The notes under the pieces were generated by a model. The model made no database searches and was not told where the DNA came from. It worked only from the letters and a program-made list of their open reading frames with translations. Shown here one piece after another: positions 17,964 through 28,203 of a stretch of DNA of 64,000 nucleotides. Position 1 is the first letter of the stretch; each line of letters starts with the position of its first letter. Origin of the DNA: an uncultured Dokdonia sp. (GTDB taxonomy: Bacteria > Bacteroidota > Bacteroidia > Flavobacteriales > Flavobacteriaceae); assembly GCF_947492815.1 (NCBI RefSeq), contig NZ_CANLOB010000005.1, positions 142,540 through 206,539 of the forward strand. The letters are read 5' to 3'. The position numbers and the translations under genes were made by a program.

Positions 17964-19271
17964 TTACGATTTTATTTTTTCTATAAAACGTACCACTGCG
18001 CTATGTGTGACAGGGTGTGTTTTAAAATGAGTAATTGCTTGTTCTTTTTCAGAAGGAGAAGCTTCAAACTGATTTAGGATATTCATTAGGTGCATTTTCA
18101 TATGCCCTTGTTGTATTCCTGTAGTGGTAAGTGATTTTACAGCAGCAAAATTTTGAGCAAGTCCCGCTACTGCAATGATCTGCATTAACTCTTTGGCATT
18201 AGGTTGTTGTAATAATTCAAAACACCATTTTACAAGTGGATGCAGTTTTGTAAGCCCACCCACGGTACCTAATGCTAATGGAATATCAATCCAAAATCGA
18301 AACATACCATCTTCTATACTTACATGAGTAAGACTTTTATATACTCCATCTTTAGAAGCATAGGCATGTATTCCTGCTTCAATAGCTCTAAAATCATTAC
18401 CTGTCGCTAAAACAACGGCATCTATACCATTCATAATACCTTTATTATGCGTTACAGCACGATAAGGTTCTATTTCTGCAATAGCGATAGCTTGCGCAAA
18501 TTTAGCCGCAAATTCGTCTCCTTCAATTCCCTTTTCTGTAAGAGCCTCTACAGGACAGCTTACTTCGGCTCTTACGATACAATCAGGTACATAGTTTGAT
18601 AAAATGCTCATAATAATGCTGAGTTCGCTTTCGCGAAAGCGTATATCAGCATCAAACCCATTTTTAAATGTTTGTGCAAATTGCTCTAAGCAGCTATTAA
18701 TAAAATTAGCGCCCATAGCATCTAAGGTTTCAAAAGTGCAGTGTAATTGATAGTAATTAGCTAAAGCAGCTGTTTTATCTACTAATTCAATAGTTTTTAT
18801 ACCGCCTCCTCTTTTTTTCATATTTGCCGTAATAGGCTTGGCTTCTTCAAGAAGTGTAGGGTGTATTTCGTTAAAAAAAGCTTGTAAATGATCTATATTG
18901 CCAGTGTACATAAAATGTACCTGACCAACCTTAGTAGTACCTAGAACAGTAGTTTTAAACCCTCCACGCTCTTCCCAGAACTTAGCTGCTTTACTTGCGG
19001 CAGCTACCACAGAACTTTCTTCAATGGCCATCGGGATGGTGTAATATGTACCGTTTATTAAAAAATTAGGCGCAACACCTAATGGTAAGTAATAGTTGGT
19101 TACTGTATTTTCTATGAATTCATCATGTAACTGTTGTAGCTTTTGGTCTGAATTCCAGTATGTTCTAAGTAATTGGCTTGCGGTCTCTTTGTTAGAAAAA
19201 TAAGTTTGTGTTAACCAATTAATCTTTTCTATTTTAGAGAGTTTTGAAAAACCTGATATTTTTTGGGTCAT
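17964..19271 (-). CDS. Hydroxymethylglutaryl-CoA reductase, class II type
   Basis: This encodes 435 residues. Class II HMG-CoA reductase converts HMG-CoA to mevalonate (or the reverse). Visible are the substrate region around LDAMGANFINSCLEQ, the NKGIMNGIDAVVLATGND segment with the catalytic Asp region, and the dinucleotide-binding loop ALGTVGGLTKLHP. A catalytic His near the C-terminus lies in QQGHMKMH. The adjoining GHMP kinase and flavobacterial context indicate an anabolic role in isoprenoid synthesis, although the class is often labelled degradative. A palindrome copy encodes RFRES inside the gene. Confidence 0.92.
   Translation of the reverse strand: MTQKISGFSKLSKIEKINWLTQTYFSNKETASQLLRTYWNSDQKLQQLHDEFIENTVTNYYLPLGVAPNFLINGTYYTIPMAIEESSVVAAASKAAKFWEERGGFKTTVLGTTKVGQVHFMYTGNIDHLQAFFNEIHPTLLEEAKPITANMKKRGGGIKTIELVDKTAALANYYQLHCTFETLDAMGANFINSCLEQFAQTFKNGFDADIRFRESELSIIMSILSNYVPDCIVRAEVSCPVEALTEKGIEGDEFAAKFAQAIAIAEIEPYRAVTHNKGIMNGIDAVVLATGNDFRAIEAGIHAYASKDGVYKSLTHVSIEDGMFRFWIDIPLALGTVGGLTKLHPLVKWCFELLQQPNAKELMQIIAVAGLAQNFAAVKSLTTTGIQQGHMKMHLMNILNQFEASPSEKEQAITHFKTHPVTHSAVVRFIEKIKS
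18627..18640. repeat. Palindrome GCTTTCGCGAAAGC, copy 4
   Basis: This copy is inside the HMG-CoA reductase gene and is read in a different frame from copies 1 and 3, giving IRFRES. Confidence 0.9.
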
Positions 19272-19447
19272 TCTATATGGTTTGTAGTCACTACAAAGAT
19301 AGGTAGAAAGTTGATAAAGAACTTTTAGGTATTATTTTTGATGATTGCTATTTCTTAACATTTTGATAGTATTTAACACCAAATAGCAGGTTTTCTGGTC
19401 TTTTTTTAGTAAAATTGGAAAACCTTTATTAAAATCTTACGATTTTT

Positions 19448-21643
19448 ATGCGAATCACTACTTTTATGATTGCCTGTTTTCTTTTGGCAACCCCCATCAT
19501 TACAGCTCAAGACAAGTCTATTACCATTGAAGATATATGGAGAAATAATACCTTTATAACTGAGCGTTTACAAGCATTACATTCTTTAGAAAACGGAAAA
19601 GAATATGCAGTTCAAAATTTTGACAACGCTACACGTGTAGCATCTGTTGATGTATACAATTACGAAAGTGGTGAGAAAGTACGTACAGCGGTAAGCACAG
19701 CAGAAATAGAAGGTCTTGATGACTTTATAGGATATGAATTTAGTCCTGATGAACAAAAAGTATTACTCTCTACACAGATTAAATCTATTTTTAGAAGATC
19801 TAAACTAGGAGAGTATTATGTGTATGATTTGCTTTCGCGAAAGCTTACCAAAGTATCTGACGATCTTATTCAGGAACCTACATTTTCTCCAGATGGAACT
19901 AAAATAGCCTATGGAAAAAATAATAACCTATATGTTTTTGATATAGATAGAAACGAAACAAATCAATTTACATTTGACGGAAAGAAAAATAGTATCATAA
20001 ACGGAATTACTGACTGGGTATACGAAGAAGAATTTGGTTTTGTTCGTGCATTCGATTGGAGTGCAGATGGAAAACGTATCGCTTACATCCGTTTTGATGA
20101 AACCAATGTTCCTGAATTCTCTATGGATATGTATGGTGATAAATTGTATCAAACGCAAACGGTATTTAAGTACCCTAAAGCAGGAGAAGAAAATGCAAAA
20201 GTTAGTTTGCATATTTATAGTTTAGGAGAAGCACTTACAGGAACAAATGTGGTGCAGACCAAACAAATAAGTTTTGGAAATATAGATCCTTATTATATCC
20301 CAAGAATTAAATGGTCTAAAGACGCTACTGTTCTTTCTATACAAACATTGAATAGAAATCAGAATGATTTAACACTCGTGTTTTACAATGCAAAGACAAA
20401 TAAAGTTTCACAACCCCTTAGAGATAGAGATAAAGCCTATGTAGATATAACTGATAACTTAACTTTTCTAGACGATAATAGCTTTATTTGGACGAGTGAG
20501 AAAGACGGTTGGAATCATATTTATCATTACAATAAAGACGGTTCTTTGAAAAACCAGGTAACATCAGGTAAATGGGAAGTAACAGATTACTACGGATATG
20601 ATGCTGCTTCAAATCGAATCTTTTATCAAAGTACAGAAAACGGTTCTATTAATAGAGGCGTATATGCTATTGGTATAGATGGTAAAAATAAAACAGCATT
20701 AGCTGTAGAAGTAGGATCAAATAATGCCGATTTTAGCGCAGACTTCACCTATTTCATAAATACGTTTAGTGATACAACAACTCCTTGGCGTTATGCACTA
20801 CATGATGCAAAAGATGGTCGATTAATTAAGACCTTAAAAGATAATGAAGCTGTAAAGACATTATATAATGGGTATACAGTATCCCCTAAAGAGTTTTTTA
20901 CATTGCCTATCAATGGAGAAGATTTAAATGGATATATGATCAAGCCTAAAAACTTTGATGTAACTAAGAAGTATCCAATGTTTATGTATCAATATTCAGG
21001 TCCCGGATCACAATCTGTAAAAAATTCGTGGAATAGTGCCAATGATATGTGGTTTCAAATGCTAGCGCAAGAGGGATATATTGTTGTATGTATTGACCCA
21101 AGAGGAACAGGATTGAAAGGAAGAGATTTTAAAAAAGTGACTCAAAAAGAATTAGGAAAATACGAAGTGATCGATCAGATTGCTGCCGCAGAAAAATTAG
21201 GAAAAAGAGAGTATATAGATGCAGATAGAATAGGGATTTTTGGTTGGAGTTATGGAGGGTTTATGGCTTCAAATTGTTTATTCCAAGGAGCCGATACATT
21301 TAAGATGGCTATAGCGGTTGCTCCAGTAACTTCTTGGCGTTTTTACGATACTATTTATACAGAGCGATATATGCAAACACCGCAGGTAAATCCTGACGGG
21401 TATGATCGCAACTCTCCACTAAGCCATGTACGAAAATTAAAAGGAGATCTTTTATTAGTACACGGTAGTGCAGATGATAATGTGCATGTGCAAAACTCTA
21501 CACGACTGGTAGAAGCGCTTGTACAAGCAGATAAGCAATTTACGTACTTTAATTACCCTGATAAAAATCATGGGATTTATGGAGGTAATACGCGTTATCA
21601 CTTATATACGATGATGACCAACTTTATCAAAGAAAAATTATAA
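19448..21643 (+). CDS. DPP-IV-like S9B prolyl peptidase, exported
   Basis: This encodes 731 residues with a signal peptide (FMIACFLLATPIITAQ). An N-terminal beta-propeller covers about residues 40-480 and includes the substrate-binding double-Glu motif DWVYEEEFGF near residue 190. The catalytic alpha/beta-hydrolase domain has the nucleophile GWSYGGF (about 599-605), the Asp in GSADDNVHV and the His in DKNHGIYG. It removes X-Pro dipeptides or tripeptides from peptides in the periplasm. Two peptide transporters lie directly downstream, which makes this a peptide-scavenging unit. Confidence 0.93.
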   Translation: MRITTFMIACFLLATPIITAQDKSITIEDIWRNNTFITERLQALHSLENGKEYAVQNFDNATRVASVDVYNYESGEKVRTAVSTAEIEGLDDFIGYEFSPDEQKVLLSTQIKSIFRRSKLGEYYVYDLLSRKLTKVSDDLIQEPTFSPDGTKIAYGKNNNLYVFDIDRNETNQFTFDGKKNSIINGITDWVYEEEFGFVRAFDWSADGKRIAYIRFDETNVPEFSMDMYGDKLYQTQTVFKYPKAGEENAKVSLHIYSLGEALTGTNVVQTKQISFGNIDPYYIPRIKWSKDATVLSIQTLNRNQNDLTLVFYNAKTNKVSQPLRDRDKAYVDITDNLTFLDDNSFIWTSEKDGWNHIYHYNKDGSLKNQVTSGKWEVTDYYGYDAASNRIFYQSTENGSINRGVYAIGIDGKNKTALAVEVGSNNADFSADFTYFINTFSDTTTPWRYALHDAKDGRLIKTLKDNEAVKTLYNGYTVSPKEFFTLPINGEDLNGYMIKPKNFDVTKKYPMFMYQYSGPGSQSVKNSWNSANDMWFQMLAQEGYIVVCIDPRGTGLKGRDFKKVTQKELGKYEVIDQIAAAEKLGKREYIDADRIGIFGWSYGGFMASNCLFQGADTFKMAIAVAPVTSWRFYDTIYTERYMQTPQVNPDGYDRNSPLSHVRKLKGDLLLVHGSADDNVHVQNSTRLVEALVQADKQFTYFNYPDKNHGIYGGNTRYHLYTMMTNFIKEKL
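19831..19844. repeat. Palindrome GCTTTCGCGAAAGC, copy 5
   Basis: This copy is inside the DPP-IV-like gene in the third reading frame, encoding LLSRKL. All three frames of the palindrome are therefore used in coding DNA in this window. Confidence 0.9.
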
Positions 21644-21688
21644 TCAACTAACTATTATACAACCTAATTATTAATTAATAGAAAATAT

Positions 21689-23242
21689 ATGTCAACAAAA
21701 GCAGCACACCAAAAAGAACTATTTGGACATCCAGTAGGGCTTTATGTTTTATTTTTTACAGAGATGTGGGAACGGTTCTCATATTATGGGATGAGAGGAT
21801 TATTATCTTTATATATGGCTGCAGAAATTACAGGTGCTAATCCTGGTTTAGGATGGACTGAAGCAGAAGCACTAAAACTATACGGTTGGTATACAATGTT
21901 GGTGTATATTATGTCAATACCGGGAGGGTTAATAGCTGATAAACTTATTGGACAAAAAAAATCTGTTTTAGTAGGAGCTGTTATTTTGACTTTAGGACAT
22001 GCAACTCTTGCTATAGAGCAAGAATGGGCATTTTTTGTAGGTTTGATATTAATAATTCTTGGAGTAGGAATGTTAAAGCCTAATATCTCAACGATGGTAG
22101 GTGGTTTATATGGTAAGAACGATATACGAAGAGATAAAGGGTTTAGTATATTTTATATAGGGATTAATACAGGATCATTATTAGCAACGACAATTGTTGG
22201 ATTAGTTGTTGCAAAATGGGGATGGCATGCAGGTTTTGGCCTTGCAGGAATAGGTATGTTATTAGGACTTATAGTATACTTATATGGGCAGAAGTATTTA
22301 GTTCATGTAGGAAATAAGACTCCAGAAAATGAAAAGAAAGATCAAGTTGATTTAGGGAAGTTATTTGGGGATCTTATAAAATCTACAAAGCATCTAGTTA
22401 TTGTCTTAATATTATTAGGACTTTCTATCTATTTTGGAGGTTTTGTTATGACAGGAGTAGATCATTGGGGATATGTTGCATTATTTGTATTTCTTTCTTT
22501 TGTAGTTGGAATGTTAATGATGATTTTTAAAAGCCTTAGAAATCAAATTGAAAAAGATAGATTTTTAGTAGTGTTGTTATCTTTCTTTTTAGTGATTGTT
22601 TTCTGGGGAGCATTTGAACAGGCTGGAGGATTAATGAATTTATATGCAGAAAATAAAACGAATAGAATGCTATTTGGTTGGCAGGTGCCCACAATTTGGT
22701 TTCAAAGCCTGAATGCTGGTTTTATAATTCTTTTTGCAGTAACAGTAGCTAATTATTGGGCGAAACGTAAGCTTAAAAATAAAGAAGCATCTTCTCTCTT
22801 TAAAATGGCAACAGGAACTATAATTATGGGATTAGGCTTTGTATTCATGGTGTTTGCAGCTAGAGATTATAATGCAAATGGATCGTCTGCAATGTATTGG
22901 TTGGTGCTTGCATACTTCTTTCATACAATAGGTGAATTATCTTCATCACCAGTCTCTCTTTCATTTGTTACAAAATTGGCGCCAGTAAGATACGCGTCGT
23001 TAATGATGGGACTCTATTTTGCTTCTACAGGATTAGGTAACAAGGTTGCAGGTATATTAGGTGAAAATGCTTCAGAATATGGAGAGTATACCATATTTAC
23101 TGGTATCACAATATTTACAGTGTTATTTGGTCTTGGAGTAATTGCTATTCTTAAACCTTTAAAACGTTTAACTCACGGAGCTGAAGATAAGGAAGGAACG
23201 ACCAATGAAGAAGCTGAAGGGTTTGAACTAGCAGATAACTAA
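21689..23242 (+). CDS. POT-family peptide/proton symporter
   Basis: This encodes 517 residues with about 14 hydrophobic segments. The POT/PTR signature is present: FTEMWERFSYYGMRGLL near residue 24 and FSIFYIGINTGSL near 155. It imports di- and tripeptides with protons. It lies 45 bases after the peptidase gene and 11 bases before a second transporter of the same family, so the three genes are probably one operon for the uptake of peptides released by the peptidase. Confidence 0.94.
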   Translation: MSTKAAHQKELFGHPVGLYVLFFTEMWERFSYYGMRGLLSLYMAAEITGANPGLGWTEAEALKLYGWYTMLVYIMSIPGGLIADKLIGQKKSVLVGAVILTLGHATLAIEQEWAFFVGLILIILGVGMLKPNISTMVGGLYGKNDIRRDKGFSIFYIGINTGSLLATTIVGLVVAKWGWHAGFGLAGIGMLLGLIVYLYGQKYLVHVGNKTPENEKKDQVDLGKLFGDLIKSTKHLVIVLILLGLSIYFGGFVMTGVDHWGYVALFVFLSFVVGMLMMIFKSLRNQIEKDRFLVVLLSFFLVIVFWGAFEQAGGLMNLYAENKTNRMLFGWQVPTIWFQSLNAGFIILFAVTVANYWAKRKLKNKEASSLFKMATGTIIMGLGFVFMVFAARDYNANGSSAMYWLVLAYFFHTIGELSSSPVSLSFVTKLAPVRYASLMMGLYFASTGLGNKVAGILGENASEYGEYTIFTGITIFTVLFGLGVIAILKPLKRLTHGAEDKEGTTNEEAEGFELADN

Positions 23243-23253
23243 AAAACGATATT

Positions 23254-25002
23254 ATGGCGACAAATTCTACAGATAAATTTTTTGAAAATCCTGTAATAGG
23301 GCACCCAGCAGGTCTTTTTGTGCTCTTTTTTACTGAAATGTGGGAACGTTTTTCCTACTATGGGATGAGAGCTTTACTAGTGATGTTTTTTACGGCATCT
23401 ATAATGGATGAAGGTTGGGGTTGGCCGAGAGAACATGCTTTTGCTATATTTGGCACATATACTTCTTTAGTGTATTTATCAACCTTATTAGGAGGATATT
23501 TTGCGGATAAGAAAATAGGGTATCGATGGGCAGTTGTTGTTGGTGCATTATTAATGACTCTTGGACATGCTGCAATGGCCCTAGAAACACCATTCTTTAT
23601 TTATACAGGACTTACGCTATTAGTATTTGGAAGTGGCTTTTTTAAGCCGAATATGACCTCTATTATTTCAGAAATGTATAAGCATAGACCAGAAAAAAAA
23701 GATGGTGCGTATACCATTTTCTATATGGGTGTAAATGCAGGGGCCTTTTTAGGAATTCTTTTATGTGGTTATTTTGGAGAGCAAGTTGGTTGGAGATGGG
23801 GATTTGGATTAGCAGGTATTTTTATGCTTTTCGGATTACTACAATTTTGGTTTGCTCAAGATATTTTTGGTAACATAGGATTAAAACCGGCCAAAAAAGA
23901 AGAAGTCGTTTTAGAAGAAGGAGAAGACACACAATTGAATCCTTTTACAAAATTTGAACTCGTATTAATAGCAGTCGCATCAGTAATAGGGCTTTCTTGG
24001 ATTCTAAATGACCCTGTTAGTAAAATATCTGAAGGGAAGTATAATCTGTTTGATTTTGAGCTTTTTGGATTAAGTGGGGCTAATTTTATGATATTATTTG
24101 CATTAGTCTTGTTTATTCTTCTTTTGGTTATTAGAATCCCTAAATATGCTAAAATAACAAGAGATAGAATGCTTGCCGTAGTGTTCTTTGCATTTGTCAC
24201 GATTTTCTTTTGGGCAATATTTGAACAAGCACCAAGTTCTCTTACCATTTTCGCAAGAGATTATACTGATCGTATTTTAGAAGGGAGTGCTGGATTGACT
24301 TTTAAAATTGTAGATGCGCTTATTACTATTATTCCACTTGTAGTAATTACGTGGGTGTTAATTAAGCTATTCTCAAAAACATTTAAAAAATATTCTTTAT
24401 CAAATATCATATTGGCATTAAGTTTTGTGATCATTTGGGCACTTGCACTCTATAGATTGTTTGATAAGTTTAACCAAGATATTGCAGAAATTGATGCGTC
24501 TTGGTTTGGAATTTTAAATTCATTATTTATTATAACCTTAGCGCCATTGTTTTCAAAGTGGTGGGAAAGTAAATACAATCCTAATGCAAATATGAAGTAT
24601 GCTATTGGGATGGTGCTTTTAGGTATAGGAATGGCCTGTGTGGCTATTGGAGCATCAGATATACCAGTAGGTGCTAGAACAGCTTCAGTAAGTATGATCT
24701 GGCTAGTGCTAGTATATTTATTTCATACGATGGGAGAGCTTTGTATATCTCCAGTAGCACTTTCATATGTCAGTAAACTTGTTCCAGGAAGAATGATTGC
24801 AATGATGTTTGGAATCTGGTACCTTGCTGTCGCTATCGGGATGAAATTAGCTGGTGTATTTGGAGAAGCATCAGAATCTATTGCAAAAACAGAAGGACTG
24901 AGTTATTTTTTCTGGCTTCTTACGGCAGTTGCAGTAGGGTTAGGTATTCTATCTGCGATATTATATCCAGTGATAAAGAAATTAATGCACGGCGTTAAAT
25001 AA
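23254..25002 (+). CDS. POT-family peptide/proton symporter, second copy
   Basis: This encodes 582 residues and has the same signatures as the preceding transporter (FTEMWERFSYYGMRALL; YTIFYMGVNAGAF). It carries a longer central loop and extra helices near residues 220-290 and 370-420. The tandem pair probably arose by old duplication with different peptide preferences. A strong terminator follows. Confidence 0.94.
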   Translation: MATNSTDKFFENPVIGHPAGLFVLFFTEMWERFSYYGMRALLVMFFTASIMDEGWGWPREHAFAIFGTYTSLVYLSTLLGGYFADKKIGYRWAVVVGALLMTLGHAAMALETPFFIYTGLTLLVFGSGFFKPNMTSIISEMYKHRPEKKDGAYTIFYMGVNAGAFLGILLCGYFGEQVGWRWGFGLAGIFMLFGLLQFWFAQDIFGNIGLKPAKKEEVVLEEGEDTQLNPFTKFELVLIAVASVIGLSWILNDPVSKISEGKYNLFDFELFGLSGANFMILFALVLFILLLVIRIPKYAKITRDRMLAVVFFAFVTIFFWAIFEQAPSSLTIFARDYTDRILEGSAGLTFKIVDALITIIPLVVITWVLIKLFSKTFKKYSLSNIILALSFVIIWALALYRLFDKFNQDIAEIDASWFGILNSLFIITLAPLFSKWWESKYNPNANMKYAIGMVLLGIGMACVAIGASDIPVGARTASVSMIWLVLVYLFHTMGELCISPVALSYVSKLVPGRMIAMMFGIWYLAVAIGMKLAGVFGEASESIAKTEGLSYFFWLLTAVAVGLGILSAILYPVIKKLMHGVK

Positions 25003-25021
25003 AATTCATACGATTATAAAC

Positions 25022-25056
25022 ACAAAAACGTTCCTTATCTTGGAACGTTTTTTGTT
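25022..25056 (+). terminator. Terminator of the peptidase-transporter operon
   Basis: ACGTTCC pairs with GGAACGT inside A- and T-runs, 20 bases after the transporter stop. Confidence 0.85.
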
Positions 25057-25136
25057 TGTAAGGGATTAGAAAAGAATTAGACATAAATAGATGAAGATGA
25101 TGTCTGAGGTATACTAATTGTATTGATGCAGTATAC

Positions 25137-25150
25137 GCTTTCGCGAAAGC
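25137..25150. repeat. Palindrome GCTTTCGCGAAAGC, copy 6 (intergenic, extended)
   Basis: The palindrome extends to 24 bp (25132-25155) through TATAC/GTATA flanks. It lies 60 bases upstream of the thioredoxin gene. Confidence 0.9.
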
Positions 25151-25214
25151 GTATAAAAGGACAACACATTCATTAAGACCCTCTGTCTTCATTAAGATGT
25201 AAACTTAAAAATAG

Positions 25215-25754
25215 ATGAAAAAACTACTTTATATATGTGCACTCGTTTTTGTGAGTTCGCTATCAGCACAAGAAATTAATTGGATGACTTTTGATGAAGC
25301 CTTAGCTGCGCAAGAGAAAACACCAAAGAAAATTATTGTAGATGCTTATACTACTTGGTGTGGTCCTTGTAAATTGTTAGATAAAAATACGTTTAGTGAC
25401 CAACAAGTAGCCGATTTTATCAATGAAAATTACTATGCTGTAAAGTTTAATGCAGAAGGTACTGAAGAGGTTAATTACTTGGATAATGTGTATACAAACC
25501 CTGGTTATGACCCTAATCGTAAAGGCCGTAATAGTCCGCATGAATTTACAAGAGCTATGAAATTAAGAGGATATCCTAGTATTGTATTTTTTGATGAAAA
25601 AGGAAATTATATTCAGCCTGTGGTAGGATATAAAACCCCTCGCCAACTAGAAATTTTCCTTAAGATGATTGCCAATGATGATTATAAAGATTTGACAACA
25701 CAAGAGAAATGGCAAGCCTATCAAGATAGTTTTAAATATACGTTTGGGAAGTAG
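25215..25754 (+). CDS. Exported thioredoxin-family protein
   Basis: This encodes 179 residues with a signal peptide (LLYICALVFVSSLSAQ). The thioredoxin fold has the active site TTWCGPCKLL at about residues 46-55 and the cis-Pro in LRGYPSIVF. An insert at about 90-110 (YTNPGYDPNRKGRN) is unlike plain thioredoxin and fits the DUF255/thioredoxin_7 group. It is probably a periplasmic thiol-disulfide enzyme. It is transcribed alone, converging on comEC. Confidence 0.88.
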   Translation: MKKLLYICALVFVSSLSAQEINWMTFDEALAAQEKTPKKIIVDAYTTWCGPCKLLDKNTFSDQQVADFINENYYAVKFNAEGTEEVNYLDNVYTNPGYDPNRKGRNSPHEFTRAMKLRGYPSIVFFDEKGNYIQPVVGYKTPRQLEIFLKMIANDDYKDLTTQEKWQAYQDSFKYTFGK

Positions 25755-25820
25755 TCCTCACATATAGAGAGACCATAATATAGCTACTTTTATAATCAGG
25801 AATTTATTTAGTTTCTTGAC

Positions 25821-27845
25821 TTATTCAATCATAAAAAATCCCTTTTCATAAGTGCTATGAAAAGGGATTTTTAGTTGATGGCATGTAGTTTTCCATCGGG
25901 TGATATCGCTTTTATAATTAGACCCATCTGCTATGATGCTTACCTCAGGATATAATGCGATAAGACGTTCTAAATTGATATCTGGAGATTGACGTAATAG
26001 GATATAGTCAGGTTGTACATTTTTGATTTTATAAACTCCTAAACTATCAATCACTAATGTTTTTTGATGTTTGAAGCTAAAATAGTTTTGCATGTTTCGT
26101 ATGTGAAAAGTATCTAGTCCAAATCTGTTTTTATACGCTTCTATACGACTGTCATTTTGGTATGCTGAGTTAGTGGTATCGGTATATATTACTAAAGAAT
26201 CAGATGCGTAAATACCTATCAGGGTTTCTTTGTATTTATGAAAAATGGTTAAATGAGAATTATCCACCTCACTTCTTTGATATAATTGGATACTCAATGT
26301 TATGGCGCAAAGGAGTAAGAAAAGTATCATTCTTTTATATTGATACTTTTTAAGCACATAAATGAGAGAGATAATCAAAGCATATACTAAAAGCACATTG
26401 TTTAATGATAGTGATAGGTGATCAAAAACAAATGTTTCCTTAGAGGCAATCCATGAGATAAATTTATTTAAGAGGTTGATGATTTTTCCATAAATGATCG
26501 CTAGTATATCAGGTAGTATCGAAAAATAACTGAGAATTACGACTAGTATGCCTATCGAAAGTATGATGCCTAAAAATGGGAGTACAACAACATTTGAGAT
26601 TAAGAATAATCCAGGAAATTGATGGAAATAAAATATGCTTAAAGGTAATACCCCAATTTGTGCTGCAATAGACACGGTAATAACTCCCCATAATTTAGTA
26701 ATCACATAGTATTTTGGACGATAAAAACTGTACAACCACGGTTGTATCCATAAAATCGCAATAACCGCCAGATAACTTAGTTGAAAACCTACTTGATATA
26801 TCAATGATGGATCTATTACCAATAATATAAAGGCAGAAAATAAAAGAGCATCATGTGTTCTTCGTTTTCCACCTAGGCATGCCCCAAATTCTAAAAAACT
26901 AAACATAGTTACCGCTCGTAAAACAGAAGGTGATAGACCGGTAATAAAAGCAAATCCCCACAATAGTCCTATAATCATTCCAGAGCGTAACCAGCGAAGT
27001 TTTCTGTTTGATATCAAGCTTGTCATAAAACGTAGTATGAGTAATATAATACCTACATGCAGTCCCGATACGGCTAATATATGCATCATTCCTGCATTTG
27101 CGTATTGGTTGCTCAATGTGCGATCTATATCTTGTTTTTGGCCTAATAATAAGGCTTGAATGATCGTTAATTGTTGTTTTGTAAATGGGTGTCTTTTTAG
27201 TTTTAATAGCACGCTTTCGCGAAAGCGTATAGCAGCGGTATATATGTTTGTTGTGATTTTATCTCCTTTAAAGAGTTCATTGTTTTTTATTGAAAATTGA
27301 CCGTAAATATGTTTTCTTTTTAAATAGTTTCCGTACTCAAATTGATAGGGGTTTTTTATGTTAGGGAGTTCTTTTAATGAAGTACGTGTATAATACCAAT
27401 GCCCTACAGTAAGCATATTTTGAATACTATCTTTTTGAACAGATAGTAACGCTTTTCCATTGATTTGTGTACTGTCACTCTTTTTTAATTGTACGATGTA
27501 TTTATCATGATATGGACTCGATTTTAATTTTTCTACAACAGAAAATAAATAAGTGTGCGTGTTGTGGTCATTATGATTTGTGTAGTGAGACTCTTTGTTT
27601 AGAGGGTTTTTGAGTATGGTATTTCCGATGCCTAATAGTAAGAAGAGTGCTAAAATGCTTATTCCAAATGGGATTGTCCATTTTTTGTTTTTATAAATAC
27701 AACTATGAAAAACACCAGCGATACCATAAAAAAATCCAATAAGGATACAACACCAAAATAAAGATAACCTAGTATATGGGTATAGCATAATACCCATTAT
27801 GAACGCTATAGTCGCTTTGGCTAGAAGTGTGTTGTATGATTTCAA
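25821..27845 (-). CDS. ComEC/Rec2-type DNA-uptake channel
   Basis: This encodes 674 residues. An N-terminal DUF4131-like region with TM helices leads to a soluble OB-like section (about 100-200) and then the competence domain, with the landmark MHILAVSGLHVGIILLILRF near residue 255, GLSPSVLRAVTMF and QVGFQLSYLAVIAILW. The C-terminal part (about 525-674) is short, without a recognisable beta-lactamase metal site, as is usual in Bacteroidota. ComEC carries single-stranded DNA across the inner membrane during transformation. A palindrome copy in the gene encodes RFRES. Confidence 0.9.
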   Translation of the reverse strand: MKSYNTLLAKATIAFIMGIMLYPYTRLSLFWCCILIGFFYGIAGVFHSCIYKNKKWTIPFGISILALFLLLGIGNTILKNPLNKESHYTNHNDHNTHTYLFSVVEKLKSSPYHDKYIVQLKKSDSTQINGKALLSVQKDSIQNMLTVGHWYYTRTSLKELPNIKNPYQFEYGNYLKRKHIYGQFSIKNNELFKGDKITTNIYTAAIRFRESVLLKLKRHPFTKQQLTIIQALLLGQKQDIDRTLSNQYANAGMMHILAVSGLHVGIILLILRFMTSLISNRKLRWLRSGMIIGLLWGFAFITGLSPSVLRAVTMFSFLEFGACLGGKRRTHDALLFSAFILLVIDPSLIYQVGFQLSYLAVIAILWIQPWLYSFYRPKYYVITKLWGVITVSIAAQIGVLPLSIFYFHQFPGLFLISNVVVLPFLGIILSIGILVVILSYFSILPDILAIIYGKIINLLNKFISWIASKETFVFDHLSLSLNNVLLVYALIISLIYVLKKYQYKRMILFLLLCAITLSIQLYQRSEVDNSHLTIFHKYKETLIGIYASDSLVIYTDTTNSAYQNDSRIEAYKNRFGLDTFHIRNMQNYFSFKHQKTLVIDSLGVYKIKNVQPDYILLRQSPDINLERLIALYPEVSIIADGSNYKSDITRWKTTCHQLKIPFHSTYEKGFFMIE
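25834..25872. terminator. 17-bp perfect hairpin overlapping the comEC 3' end
   Basis: The arms at 25834-25850 and 25856-25872 are perfectly complementary (core ATCCCTTTTCATA / TATGAAAAGGGAT) with a 5-nt loop and T-runs. It encodes the last residues of ComEC (EKGFF) and probably serves as a terminator for the converging thioredoxin gene. Confidence 0.7.
27213..27226. repeat. Palindrome GCTTTCGCGAAAGC, copy 7
   Basis: This copy is inside comEC, encoding IRFRESVL, the same eight residues as copy 10 in the TPR gene at 55.1 kb, although the proteins are unrelated. Confidence 0.9.
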
Positions 27846-28028
27846 AGGATTGTTTGTAAGAAGTAGGGTAGGTAGTGTAGCAATTAGAAAAGTAGATTGC
27901 TATAGAGAAACGCTGCTTTAAAAACGACAACTTAAGACATTGGAGGACTGGTGCATAGAGAAACCAATATGTCTTAATGCGCATGTTATCGTTTTATAAA
28001 AGCAGCTCCTCTAACTAACACATAAGAG

Positions 28029-28091
28029 GGAGAAGAGGTCACCTATCCTAGTGTATGCGCACTTTAAGAATAGGATGTATTTCTCTTCTCC
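28029..28091 (-). terminator. Long interrupted hairpin downstream of a small membrane gene
   Basis: GGAGAAGAG (28029-28037) pairs with CTCTTCTCC (28083-28091), and inside it ATCCTA (28045-28050) pairs with TAGGAT (28071-28076). It lies between the small membrane gene and comEC on the same strand, so it may end one transcript or lead the other. Confidence 0.45.
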
Positions 28092-28203
28092 TTTATTGTA
28101 AAGAAGTTGTTATTCTGTATTTTTTATTAGTTGCTTGAGCGAAGGTTTATTTCACGTGTATAAGTTCTTTACTATGTTTTTTTAGATAGAAAACTACGTT
28201 TAG

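Noticed and set aside
24995..25192. 65-residue minus-strand frame between the transporter and thioredoxin genes
   Set aside because: It spans the terminator and the extended palindrome, so the frame is explained by these elements.
27769..27984. 71-residue minus-strand frame upstream of comEC
   Set aside because: It overlaps the comEC start in another frame and has no features of its own; it more likely covers the comEC leader.
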